This document shows positions 8,895 to 17,302 of a stretch of DNA of 64,000 nt, piece by piece; within the stretch, counting starts at the first letter, position 1; each line of letters begins with the position of its first letter. Source of the DNA: Comamonadaceae bacterium (lineage in GTDB: Bacteria > Pseudomonadota > Gammaproteobacteria > Burkholderiales > Burkholderiaceae_C); the NCBI GenBank assembly GCA_947454955.1, contig CANGLW010000003.1, positions 1 through 64,000 on the forward strand. The letters are read 5' to 3'. The position numbers and the translations under genes are program-made. Below the pieces are notes generated by a model. It searched no databases. It saw nothing but the letters and a program-made list of their open reading frames with translations, and had not been told where the DNA came from.

Positions 8895-11212
8895 GCATGA
8901 ACACGTCCGACCTACTGGAGCAATTCACGCTCGAGGCGCGCGACTGCCTCGAGGTGGTGGGCCAACGCCTGCTGGACCTGGAGCGCGAGCCCGCCAACGC
9001 GGAGATGATCAACGACCTGTTCCGTCAGGTGCACACCCTCAAAGGCAACTGCGGCCTGTTTGAGTTCAAGGCACTTGAGCGCGTGGTGCACGCTGGTGAA
9101 GACCTGCTGGACCGCGTGCGCAACGGCCGTATGGCCTACACGCCTGAGCTGGCCGACGCCCTGCTCAACGCCATGGACTACACCGCCGAACTGGTGGACG
9201 AGATTGCCGCGCACGGCGAGCTGCCCGCCCAAGCCGACGACCGTGCGGTGGTGCTGGCTGCAGCCTTGCGTGCCTTGTTGGATCCCACCAAGCCAGTGAT
9301 CGCATCCGACAACGCAACGACATCTACAGTTGCCGCTACAAATTCTGTAGCAGCCCTTGAGCCTCTGCCTGACTGGGCCAAAGATTTGCCCGAGGCCTGC
9401 CACGCCAACGGTCTCATCGCCCTGCGCTACCAGCCCGAAGCGGAGTGCTTTTTCAAAGGCGAAGACCCCTGGCATTTGGCCCTCAACATCCCGGGTCTTG
9501 TACACCTTTGCGTCCAAGGCGCCAAGCCTTGGCCCAGTGCGGCCGAGTTTGATTGCTATGCCTGCAACCTCGACATCGTGGCGGTGAGCAGCTCGCCCAA
9601 GGCTTACCTGGAAGAACATTTCCGCTACGTGCCCGAGCAAGTGAGTTGGGCCGAGATGCATACCGCGCAAGCAGATGTCCCGGTGAGTGACGACGCGGCC
9701 ACGGCCTTGCTCAAACAACGGGTGCTGCAAATTTGGGACGAACAACGCGCGCTCTTGGCACGCCCGGGCCTGGCCGCTGGCACTGTGGTGGGCACCCGCA
9801 TGGTGGTGGCGCACTTGCTGCAACTGTGGGGCAGTGATGCCGCCACGGTTGAGGGCTTGAAAGCCTTGCCCGCTGGTGCCACACCCCTGGCCACCTGGAT
9901 GCAGGCCCACCACCCCGGTGGGGCAGCCGCTGCCGCTGCACCTGTGGGTAACAACGTGGCCGCGCTGGAGCCACGCATGGGGTCGTCCATGGGCACGGCC
10001 ATGGGTGGCAACGCCAGCAGCGAAGAAGCTGCTGCAGGTCACCGTGTGCTCAAGGTCGCGCAAGACAAGATCGACCGTTTGATGGATTTGATTGGCGAAA
10101 TGGTGGTGGCGAAAAACGCCCTGCCCTATGTGGCCACCCGCGCTGAAACCGTGTTTGGCCAGCGTGAACTCGCCCGCGAAATCAAGGCGCAATACTCGGT
10201 CATCAACCGCATTGCCGAAGACATGCAGCACGCCATCATGCAAGTGCGCATGATGCCGGTGGGCACGGTGTTCCAGCGCTTTGGGCGCTTGGTGCGCGAC
10301 CTGTCCAAGAAGCTGGGCAAAGAGGTGCAGCTGGTGGTTGAAGGTGAAGACACCGAGGCCGACAAGAATGTGATTGAGGCCCTGGCCGACCCGCTGATCC
10401 ACATCTTGCGCAACAGCCTGGACCATGGCTTGGAGTTGCCCGCAGTGCGTGTGGCCGCCGGCAAACCCGCCATGGGCACGCTGCGGGTGAGTGCCCACCA
10501 AGAAGGCGACCGGGTGATGCTAGACATCGCCGACGATGGCGCGGGCATTGACACCGACCGCGTGCGCGCCAAGGCGGTGGAGCGCGGCTTGATTCCTGAA
10601 GACCGCGCCAGTTCTTTGAGCGAACAAGAAGCGCAGCAACTCATTTTCCTGCCCGGCTTTTCCACGGCCGACACCATCTCTGACCTGTCAGGTCGCGGTG
10701 TGGGCATGGACGTGGTGCGCTCAGCGGTCGAACGCATCAACGGCACGGTGACGCTGGAGAGCGAGCGCGGCAAGGGCACCACTTTGCGTTTGGCTTTGCC
10801 GCTCTCGATGGCGGTGACCAACGTGATGATGATCGAAACCGGTGAGCGCCGTTTTGGCGTGCCCATGGATTTGATCGTAGAAACCGTGCGCGTGCCGGCC
10901 GAAGACATCCACCACTTCAAGCAGTCGCGCACCGCGGTGCTGCGCGGGCGCATTGTGCCGCTGCGTGCCATGAACGAGTTGCTGTCGGTGGACACGCCGC
11001 AGCGCCTGAACGAAGAAGGCGAACACGCGGTGCTGGTGGTGCGCAGCGGGCGCGAAAACGTGGGCCTGATCGTGGATGACTTCCACGGCACCAGCGACAT
11101 CATTTTGAAGCCCCTGGAGGGCGTGCTCTCAGGCCTGACGGGTTTTGCCGGCACCGCCTTGATGGGCGACGGCAGTGTGTTGATGATTTTGAACCCCAAG
11201 GAGTTGCTCTGA
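8891..11212 (+). CDS. cheA: Chemotaxis histidine kinase CheA
   Basis: A 773-residue kinase. P1 (Hpt) covers residues ~5-105 with phosphorylated His48 (RQVHTLKGNCG). A Thr/Ala linker follows, then a P2-like region near 155-250 (ALRYQPEAECFFKGEDPWHLA), a low-complexity stretch, P3 dimerisation helices from ~382 (VLKVAQDKIDRLMDLIGEMVV), the ATPase domain ~480-625 (N-box LIHILRNSLDHGLE, G1 DDGAGID, G2 GRGVGMD, and LESERGKGTTLRLALPL) and a C-terminal CheW-like P5 domain. All catalytic boxes are intact. A 17-bp palindrome in the P1-P2 linker is described separately. The gene overlaps both neighbours (ATGA at its start, TGATG at its end), so stoichiometry with CheY and the STAS protein is probably fixed by coupling. 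Confidence 0.95.
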   Translation: MSMNTSDLLEQFTLEARDCLEVVGQRLLDLEREPANAEMINDLFRQVHTLKGNCGLFEFKALERVVHAGEDLLDRVRNGRMAYTPELADALLNAMDYTAELVDEIAAHGELPAQADDRAVVLAAALRALLDPTKPVIASDNATTSTVAATNSVAALEPLPDWAKDLPEACHANGLIALRYQPEAECFFKGEDPWHLALNIPGLVHLCVQGAKPWPSAAEFDCYACNLDIVAVSSSPKAYLEEHFRYVPEQVSWAEMHTAQADVPVSDDAATALLKQRVLQIWDEQRALLARPGLAAGTVVGTRMVVAHLLQLWGSDAATVEGLKALPAGATPLATWMQAHHPGGAAAAAAPVGNNVAALEPRMGSSMGTAMGGNASSEEAAAGHRVLKVAQDKIDRLMDLIGEMVVAKNALPYVATRAETVFGQRELAREIKAQYSVINRIAEDMQHAIMQVRMMPVGTVFQRFGRLVRDLSKKLGKEVQLVVEGEDTEADKNVIEALADPLIHILRNSLDHGLELPAVRVAAGKPAMGTLRVSAHQEGDRVMLDIADDGAGIDTDRVRAKAVERGLIPEDRASSLSEQEAQQLIFLPGFSTADTISDLSGRGVGMDVVRSAVERINGTVTLESERGKGTTLRLALPLSMAVTNVMMIETGERRFGVPMDLIVETVRVPAEDIHHFKQSRTAVLRGRIVPLRAMNELLSVDTPQRLNEEGEHAVLVVRSGRENVGLIVDDFHGTSDIILKPLEGVLSGLTGFAGTALMGDGSVLMILNPKELL
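9332..9355. repeat. Palindrome inside the cheA linker (GCTACA-5-TGTAGC)
   Basis: GCTACA (9335-9340) and TGTAGC (9346-9351) flank AATTC. Read in frame it encodes A-A-T-N-S-V-A-A at residues 148-155. Nearly the same DNA and peptide occur in nrdB at 22567. Confidence 0.7.
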
Positions 11213-11487
11213 TGGCCCTGCAATTTGACGACCAGGTGGCCACCCTGGCAGGCACGGTGACGGTGGAAGAGGCCGAGACCTTGTCGAACTGGCTCAAAGC
11301 GCAAGTGGCGCTCGAGGGCGGCAACCCTGCGGTGAACCTCAGTGACTGCGAGCATGTGCACGCCGCAGTGCTGCAAACCCTCTTGGCCCTCAAGCCTGCG
11401 TTGGCTGGTGAGCCCGCCAATACGTATTTGAAACAGGTGCTGAGCGCAGCGCTAGGTTCAACGCAAGCACAACGTGCCCCCGCCTGA
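11212..11487 (+). CDS. STAS-domain protein
   Basis: A 91-residue protein with the STAS (sulfate transporter and anti-sigma antagonist) pattern: beta start ALQFDDQVATLAGTVTVEEAETL, the central strand AVNLSDCEHVHAAVLQTLLAL and a helical end. In anti-sigma antagonists the helix after this strand begins with a phosphorylatable Ser or Thr (D-S-x-G-L); here the position reads H-A-A-V-L, so phosphorylation control is probably lost. The start overlaps the cheA stop (TGATG). A single STAS protein between cheA and cheY points to a partner of the array rather than of a sulfate transporter. Low sequence signal makes the family call moderate. Confidence 0.75.
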   Translation: MALQFDDQVATLAGTVTVEEAETLSNWLKAQVALEGGNPAVNLSDCEHVHAAVLQTLLALKPALAGEPANTYLKQVLSAALGSTQAQRAPA

Positions 11488-11500
11488 GAAAGGACACACG

Positions 11501-11866
11501 ATGAAACACATCCTTCTGGTGGACGACTCCGCCACCATGCTCATGAGCCTCAAAAGCACGTTGGAGATCAGCGGCTTCAAAGTGGACGTGGCCACCGACG
11601 GCCAAGTGGCCCTGGGCAAAGTGAAATCGGGCCTCAAGCCTGACCTGATCATCACCGATATCAATATGCCCAACCTCGATGGCATCGGCCTGATCCGCGC
11701 GGTGCGCCAGCTGCTGCGCTTCACCCCGATTTTGGCGCTGACCACCGAGAGCCAGCAGACCAAACGCGATGAAGCCAAGTCGATCGGTGCCACCGGCTGG
11801 TTGGTCAAACCGGTGGGCGGTGCCGATCTGGTGCGGGTGATCAAGCAAGTGATTCCGGGGGCATGA
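11501..11866 (+). CDS. cheY: Second single-domain response regulator, CheY-like
   Basis: A 121-residue receiver with DD at 8-9, phospho-Asp53 in IITDINMPNLDG, the ALTTES switch region and WLVKPVGG lysine. It is distinct from the regulator at 8457 (different tail, different alpha4-beta5 face). Paired CheY proteins in one operon often split into an output messenger and a phosphate sink, as with PilG and PilH. GAAAGGA at 11488-11494 lies 6 nt before the ATG at 11501. Confidence 0.92.
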   Translation: MKHILLVDDSATMLMSLKSTLEISGFKVDVATDGQVALGKVKSGLKPDLIITDINMPNLDGIGLIRAVRQLLRFTPILALTTESQQTKRDEAKSIGATGWLVKPVGGADLVRVIKQVIPGA

Positions 11867-11875
11867 AAGAGACAC

Positions 11876-13135
11876 ATGAGCAGCAACACTGAACAACGCG
11901 GCGTGGTGGCCTACCTCAAGCACGCGCTCAACCCCAAAGAGCCGGTGGCTTGGGCGCTCATGTCGCTGGGGGTCGTGGCTTGGCTACCCACCTTGGCGCC
12001 GCAGTGGTTCAACTACGAGCAAGTGACCTGGCTGGCGGTGGGCCTGTGCGTGGGCTGGGTGCTGCACCCGCACCTCACCCACCACAAGCAGGCGCGCAAC
12101 CTGCGCACCAACGATGTGATCGCCCAAGACATCAGCACCTCGCAGCAAGCCTTTGGCGTGCTCAAACAACAGGTGAGTGCCACCATCCAGACCTCGGAAA
12201 CCGCGGTGTTTGCCATGATGGAACGCATGACGCGCGTGCACCAAACCACCATGGCGCTGCGTGAGCGCATTGTGGAATCGGTCAGCAAATCACAAACACT
12301 GTCCAGCGATTCGCTGAGCAAAGCCGGGCGTGACAGCGCGTCGGTCTCGCGCCTGGCCGACCACCAGCGTGAGTTTGAAACCATCCGCAACAACAGCTTG
12401 GAGCGGGTGCGCAGCGTGGCCAGCCAAGTGCGCCACCTCACACCCTTGGCCGCGACCATCTCTGACATTTCGCGCCAGACCAACCTGATTTCCATCAACG
12501 CCTCGATTGAAGCCGCGCGTGCGGGTGAATCGGGTGCGGGCTTCAAGGTGGTGGCCACCGAGGTGCGGCGCCTGTCCACCCAAACCGCGCAAGCGGCCAA
12601 GCAAATCACCGATGGCATCCACCAAGCGGCGCGATCGATCGAGGAAGAGTTGGCTGAGCTGCAAACCAGCATGAACAGCGAAACCTCGGGCCAACTCACA
12701 GAAATTGCGCAGCACATCGAGGACATGAGCCGCACCCTGGGCGAGGTGGTGCCTTACCTGGCCAGCCTGTCTGAGCACATGGACGCGGTGATGAACGAGG
12801 TCACCACCGACATTGTGGAAACGCTGGGCGACATGCAGTTCCAGGACATCAACCGCCAGTTGCTCGAGCAAATCAACCACGCGCTGGGCAGCTTGTCCAC
12901 GCACTTCGCGCAGCTCTACAAACTCATCGACGGTCAGGCCCCGCCACCGCCCATGATGCTTGAAGAGCTCATGCAGGTCTGGACCAGCAACTATGTGATG
13001 CACTCGCAACGCGTGGCCCATGTGCTGGGCTCAGGTGGTTCGAACGAGGGCGAGGTGGTGGTGCCCGATGAAGAACAAACCGTGGGCAACCTGGAGCTGT
13101 CCACCACCAGCGGGCCGCGCATCGAGTTGTTCTGA
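11876..13135 (+). CDS. Short membrane chemoreceptor-like protein with CheZ-type FQDxxxQ motif
   Basis: A 419-residue protein with two close N-terminal membrane segments (about 23-41 and 49-66), joined by only a few residues so there is no periplasmic sensor. A coiled coil with one receptor tip follows at ~195-244 ([20 protein letters not shown]...[10 protein letters not shown]). After it, residues 312-335 carry [14 protein letters not shown]. Asp324 and Gln328 reproduce the D-x3-Q spacing of the CheZ active site (FQDLTGQ). The C-terminal 70 residues look unstructured. It may combine an array anchor with phosphatase activity towards a CheY; no cheZ, cheC or cheX gene is in the operon. The receptor assignment is firm, the phosphatase idea is inference. 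Confidence 0.85.
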   Translation: MSSNTEQRGVVAYLKHALNPKEPVAWALMSLGVVAWLPTLAPQWFNYEQVTWLAVGLCVGWVLHPHLTHHKQARNLRTNDVIAQDISTSQQAFGVLKQQVSATIQTSETAVFAMMERMTRVHQTTMALRERIVESVSKSQTLSSDSLSKAGRDSASVSRLADHQREFETIRNNSLERVRSVASQVRHLTPLAATISDISRQTNLISINASIEAARAGESGAGFKVVATEVRRLSTQTAQAAKQITDGIHQAARSIEEELAELQTSMNSETSGQLTEIAQHIEDMSRTLGEVVPYLASLSEHMDAVMNEVTTDIVETLGDMQFQDINRQLLEQINHALGSLSTHFAQLYKLIDGQAPPPPMMLEELMQVWTSNYVMHSQRVAHVLGSGGSNEGEVVVPDEEQTVGNLELSTTSGPRIELF

Positions 13136-14358
13136 TGGCCGAGCCTGTCACCGCCCTGGTCTTGAGTGGCGGTGGGGCTCGCGCGGCCTACCAAGTGGGG
13201 GTGCTGCAAGCACTCTCGCAATTGCGCCGCGACGCTTTGGGCGACCAAGCGCTCCACGACAACCCCTACAAAATCATCATCGGCACCTCGGCCGGCGCCA
13301 TCAACAGCGCAGCCCTGGCTTGCCAGGCCGATCGGCATGACACCGCGGTGCAAGCCCTGGCCCAGGTGTGGGCGAATTTTTCAGCCGAGCAGGTGTACCG
13401 CGCTGACTCGCTGGGCGTGATTCGCAGCGGCGCGCAGTGGCTCACCATGCTGTCCATGGGTTGGGCGCTGGCACGTTTCAAACGGCTCAAACCTCGCTCG
13501 CTCTTGGACAACACCCCCTTGGCCGAGTTGCTGGAACAACTCATCCCCATGGAGCGGCTGCCCACCATGTTGGCGCGCAAGCACCTGCACGCGCTGGCGG
13601 TCACGGCCTCGAGCTACTCCAGTGGCGAGCACGTGACCTTTTACAGCGCGGCCAAACCTGTGGAGCCCCTGATTCGTTCGCAGCGCTTGGCGGTGCCCAC
13701 CCAGCTCATCCACGAACACTTGTTGGCGTCTTCGGCCATCCCTTTCATTTTTCCAGCCAAGCGCATCCACCACGCCAACGCCAGTGGCTCGCAGGCGGCC
13801 TGGTATGGCGACGGCGCGATGCGACAAACCGCGCCGCTCTCACCCGCTATTCATTTAGGAGCGGACAAGCTCCTCATCATCGGTGCTGGGCGCATGAATG
13901 AGCCCAAAAACGTGGCCAGGTCCACCGCGCCGTACCCCACTCTGGCGCAAATTGCAGGCCACGCCATGGCCAGCATTTTTTTGGACGCGCTGGCGGTGGA
14001 CATTGAGCGCATGAACCGCATCAACCGCACGCTGGCCTTGTTGCCCGAATCGGTGCGCGAGAGCTCACCGCTGCGTCCCATGCAAAGCCTGGTGATCGCG
14101 CCTTCGCAGCGGATTGATGAGATCGCCGCACGCCATGTGCACCACTTGCCTGGCCCCATCCGGGTGCTGCTGGCCGGCGCGGGCGTGGGCAAAACGGGTC
14201 AGCAAACCCAGGGCTCGGCCTTGGCGAGTTACCTCTTGTTTGAAGCGCCTTTCACCCGCGAGCTCATGGCCCTGGGCGAGGCCGACACCCTGGCACGGCG
14301 CACCGAAGTGGCGGCCTTTTTTGGCTGGAACGACACGCCCAGGCCTCAGGCTTTATGA
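13135..14358 (+). CDS. Patatin-like phospholipase
   Basis: A 407-residue patatin-fold hydrolase. The glycine-rich oxyanion loop is LSGGGARAAYQVGVL (residues 10-24), the nucleophile Ser52 is in GTSAG, and the catalytic Asp226 is in the DGA motif (WYGDGAMRQ). The full Ser-Asp dyad is intact, so lipid acyl-hydrolase activity is expected. No signal peptide is seen, which suggests action at the inner face of the membrane. Its ATG overlaps the stop of the membrane receptor (TGATG), making it the last gene of the chemosensory operon; co-translation suggests that phospholipid hydrolysis is linked to the array output. A chance arrangement is possible. No terminator follows within 14359-14475. Confidence 0.9.
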   Translation: MAEPVTALVLSGGGARAAYQVGVLQALSQLRRDALGDQALHDNPYKIIIGTSAGAINSAALACQADRHDTAVQALAQVWANFSAEQVYRADSLGVIRSGAQWLTMLSMGWALARFKRLKPRSLLDNTPLAELLEQLIPMERLPTMLARKHLHALAVTASSYSSGEHVTFYSAAKPVEPLIRSQRLAVPTQLIHEHLLASSAIPFIFPAKRIHHANASGSQAAWYGDGAMRQTAPLSPAIHLGADKLLIIGAGRMNEPKNVARSTAPYPTLAQIAGHAMASIFLDALAVDIERMNRINRTLALLPESVRESSPLRPMQSLVIAPSQRIDEIAARHVHHLPGPIRVLLAGAGVGKTGQQTQGSALASYLLFEAPFTRELMALGEADTLARRTEVAAFFGWNDTPRPQAL

Positions 14359-14449
14359 TGTTGGCTTGAAGCGCGCGGCCGTCAAGCGGCCAACCCAGTC
14401 CTGAAAACCATCAGGGTTTCACAGCGCCATCCCCATTCAGGTCTAGATA

Positions 14450-14459
14450 GATAGCTATC
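14450..14459. repeat. Palindrome GATAGCTATC upstream of miaB
   Basis: A perfect 10-bp palindrome 16 nt before the miaB start, followed by AAGCATAGC. It belongs to the same style of short palindromes seen at 31471, 34083 and 42235. Nothing else is recognisable in 14359-14475. Confidence 0.5.
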
Positions 14460-14475
14460 GAAAGCATAGCAATTC

Positions 14476-15822
14476 ATGAGCAAAAAAGTTTTCATCAAAA
14501 CCTTCGGCTGCCAGATGAACGAGTACGACTCGGACAAGATGGCCGATGTGCTGGGTGCCGCCCAGGGCTACGAGCCCACACAAAATGTGGACGAGGCCGA
14601 CCTGATTTTGTTCAACACCTGCTCGGTGCGCGAGAAGGCGCAAGAGAAAGTGTTTTCTGACCTGGGCCGCATCAAGCACCTGAAGAAAAAAGGCGTGCAA
14701 ATTGGCGTGGGTGGTTGCGTGGCCAGCCAAGAGGGCGAGGCCATCATCAAGCGTGCGCCTTATGTGGACGTGGTCTTCGGTCCGCAAACCTTGCACCGCT
14801 TGCCCGAGCTGCTCAACGCACGCGCGCAGCTCAACAAACCGCAGGTCGACATCAGCTTTCCTGAGATTGAAAAGTTCGACCACTTGCCGCCAGCCAAGGT
14901 GGAAGGCGCGAGTGCCTTTGTGAGCATCATGGAAGGTTGCAGCAAGTACTGCAGCTACTGCGTGGTGCCCTACACCCGCGGCGAAGAGGTGAGTCGCCCG
15001 TTTGAAGATGTGCTGGTGGAAATCGCCGGCCTGGCCGACCAGGGTGTGAAAGAAATCAACCTGTTGGGTCAAAACGTGAACGCCTACCGCGCACCGATGG
15101 TGACCGACAGCATGGCCAGCACCGGGGAGGTGGCGGACTTTGCCACGCTCTTGGAATTTGTCTCGGACATCCCGGGCATTGAGCGCATCCGCTACACCAC
15201 CAGCCACCCCAACGAGTTCACGCCCGCGCTGATTGCCGCTTACGACAAACTGCCCAAGCTGGTGAGCCACCTGCACCTGCCGGTGCAACACGGCTCGGAC
15301 AAAATTTTGATGGCCATGAAGCGCGGCTACACCGCCATGGAATACAAAAGCACGGTGCGCAAGCTGCGCGCCATTCGCCCCGGCATGAGCATGAGCAGCG
15401 ATTTCATTGTGGGTTTTCCCGGCGAGACCGACGAGGACTTCAGCAAGATGATGAAGCTCATCGACGATGTGGGCTTTGACAACTCGTTCAGTTTCATCTT
15501 CAGCCCGCGCCCGGGCACGCCTGCAGCCAACCTGCACGACGACACGCCGCATGAGGTCAAGCTCGCGCGCCTGCAAACCCTGCAAGCGGCGATTGAGACC
15601 AACCTCACCGCCATCAGCGCCAGCCGCGTGGGCACGGTGCAGCGCATTTTGGTGGAAGGCCCGTCCAAACGCGATGCGGCGGAGTTCATGGGCCGCACCG
15701 AGTGCAACCGGGTGGTGAATTTCGCTGCACCCGCAGAGCGTGCGGCGCAACTCGTGGGGCAGCTGGTGGATGTGAGGGTGACCGAGGCGCTGCACTACAG
15801 CTTACGCGCCGAGCTCGTCTAA
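14476..15822 (+). CDS. miaB: tRNA-2-methylthio-N6-dimethylallyladenosine synthase MiaB
   Basis: A 448-residue radical-SAM methylthiotransferase that adds the methylthio group to i6A37 of tRNAs reading UNN codons. The N-terminal UPF0004 domain supplies three cysteines ([32 protein letters not shown]) for one iron-sulfur cluster. The radical-SAM motif CSKYCSYC supplies the second. A C-terminal TRAM domain ([10 protein letters not shown]...[17 protein letters not shown]) binds tRNA. Length and motif order match MiaB rather than RimO or MtaB. The start ATG 14476 has no strong ribosome site. Confidence 0.96.
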   Translation: MSKKVFIKTFGCQMNEYDSDKMADVLGAAQGYEPTQNVDEADLILFNTCSVREKAQEKVFSDLGRIKHLKKKGVQIGVGGCVASQEGEAIIKRAPYVDVVFGPQTLHRLPELLNARAQLNKPQVDISFPEIEKFDHLPPAKVEGASAFVSIMEGCSKYCSYCVVPYTRGEEVSRPFEDVLVEIAGLADQGVKEINLLGQNVNAYRAPMVTDSMASTGEVADFATLLEFVSDIPGIERIRYTTSHPNEFTPALIAAYDKLPKLVSHLHLPVQHGSDKILMAMKRGYTAMEYKSTVRKLRAIRPGMSMSSDFIVGFPGETDEDFSKMMKLIDDVGFDNSFSFIFSPRPGTPAANLHDDTPHEVKLARLQTLQAAIETNLTAISASRVGTVQRILVEGPSKRDAAEFMGRTECNRVVNFAAPAERAAQLVGQLVDVRVTEALHYSLRAELV

Positions 15823-15859
15823 CACCGACCCAGCCGGGCCTGATTGAAAGAACCCAGCC

Positions 15860-17221
15860 TTAAAAAGGCTTGGGCATGCCCTTCATGCCGCCCATGCGCT
15901 TCATCATTTTCATGAGGCCGCCACCGCGCATTTTTTTCATCATGTCTTGCATCTGCTCGAACTCTTTGAGCAGGCGGTTCACATCCTGCACCTGAACGCC
16001 GGAGCCCGCGGCAATGCGGCGCTTGCGGGTGGCTTTGATCAGGTCGGGCTTGCGGCGCTCCAGCGGCGTCATGCTTTGGATGATGCCCTCTTTGCGGCGC
16101 ACATCTTTTTCCACCTTGTTCAAATCCATCTGACCGGCTTTGGCCGCCATTTGCGCCGGCAGTTTTTCCATCAGGCTGGACAAACCACCCATTTGTTTCA
16201 TCTGCTGGATTTGCGAGAGGAAGTCGTTCAAATCAAAGTCGCCGCCGCTCTTGACCTTGGCCGCGAGCTTTTGCGCTGCCGCCATGTCCACACCGGCAGC
16301 CACTTGTTCGACCAGGGCCACGATGTCGCCCATGCCCAGCACGCGCCCGGCGTGGCGCTCGGCATCGAAGACTTCCAGGCCGTCAATTTTTTCGCTGGTA
16401 CCAGCCAGCTTGATGGGCACACCGGTGACCGCACGCACCGAGAGCGCCGCGCCGCCGCGCGAATCGCCATCGGTTTTGGTCAAGATGATGCCGGTCAGCG
16501 GCAAGGCCTCTTTGAAAGCCTTGGCGGTGTTGATCGCGTCCTGGCCCTGCATGGCGTCCACCACAAACAAGGTCTCAATCGGTTTGAGCGCGGCGTGTAA
16601 CTCGCTGATCTCGCGCATCAGCGCTTCATCAATCGCCAAGCGGCCAGCGGTGTCGACCAACAGCACATCAAAGTAATGTTTGCGCGCGTAGTCCAGCGCG
16701 GCCAATCCGATGTCCACCGGTTTTTGATCGGGCGTGCTGGGGAACCACTCGGCCCCGGCCTGGGCGGTCACGGTTTTGAGCTGCTCAATGGCCGCGGGGC
16801 GGTACACGTCGCCCGAGACGGTGAGCACTTTTTTCTTGCGCTTCTCAATCAGGTGCTTGGCCAGCTTGGCGGTGGTGGTGGTTTTACCGGCACCTTGCAA
16901 ACCGGCCATCAGAATCACCGCGGGCGGCTGAGTCGCCAGGTTCAAGTCGCTCACACCCTCGCCCATGGTGGCAGCGAGTTCTTTGTTGACGATGCCCACC
17001 AAGGCTTGGCCTGGGGTGAGCGAGCCCATCACCTCTTGGCCCAGGGCTTTGTCTTTGACGCGCGCGATGAAATCACGCACCACCGGCAGGGCCACGTCGG
17101 CCTCCAACAAAGCCATGCGCACCTCGCGCAGCATGTCGGTGACGTTCGATTCGGTGATGCGCGCCTGACCGCGGATTTCTTTGACGAGGCGACTGAGTTT
17201 GTCGGTGAGGGCTGAGGCCAT
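15860..17221 (-). CDS. ffh: Signal recognition particle protein Ffh
   Basis: A 453-residue SRP54 GTPase. The N-terminal helical bundle starts MASALTDKLSRLVKEIRG, the G domain has GLQGAGKTTTTAKLA (P-loop), DTAGRLAIDE and TKTDGDSRGG, and the methionine-rich M domain (FEQMQDMMKKMRGGGLMKMM) ends the protein with RMGGMKGMPKPF. It delivers ribosomes making membrane proteins to FtsY. The ATG at 17221 gives the usual family start; the frame stays open to a TTG at 17284 without a ribosome site. The stop codon sits within an inverted repeat (CCCAGCCTT/AAGGCTtGGG at 15853-15874) between the convergent miaB and ffh genes, a possible weak bidirectional terminator. Confidence 0.96.
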   Translation of the reverse strand: MASALTDKLSRLVKEIRGQARITESNVTDMLREVRMALLEADVALPVVRDFIARVKDKALGQEVMGSLTPGQALVGIVNKELAATMGEGVSDLNLATQPPAVILMAGLQGAGKTTTTAKLAKHLIEKRKKKVLTVSGDVYRPAAIEQLKTVTAQAGAEWFPSTPDQKPVDIGLAALDYARKHYFDVLLVDTAGRLAIDEALMREISELHAALKPIETLFVVDAMQGQDAINTAKAFKEALPLTGIILTKTDGDSRGGAALSVRAVTGVPIKLAGTSEKIDGLEVFDAERHAGRVLGMGDIVALVEQVAAGVDMAAAQKLAAKVKSGGDFDLNDFLSQIQQMKQMGGLSSLMEKLPAQMAAKAGQMDLNKVEKDVRRKEGIIQSMTPLERRKPDLIKATRKRRIAAGSGVQVQDVNRLLKEFEQMQDMMKKMRGGGLMKMMKRMGGMKGMPKPF

Positions 17222-17302
17222 GGATGCGTGGGCGCGTGCTTGCGCAACGCCGGGGTTGATGACGGGGGCGCTTGGCGGCTGCAAAGCGCTAAACTGTCAC
17301 CC

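Noticed and set aside
8912-10501. 529-codon minus-strand frame opposite cheA
   Set aside because: Antisense shadow of a fully motif-supported kinase gene.
13135-14358. Patatin as part of a CBASS-type anti-phage system
   Set aside because: No nucleotidyltransferase cyclase or accessory gene nearby; it is coupled to chemosensory genes.
15853-15874. Inverted repeat at the miaB/ffh junction as a strong terminator
   Set aside because: Stem is interrupted, includes the ffh stop codon and lacks a T tract of useful length on either strand; noted only as possible.
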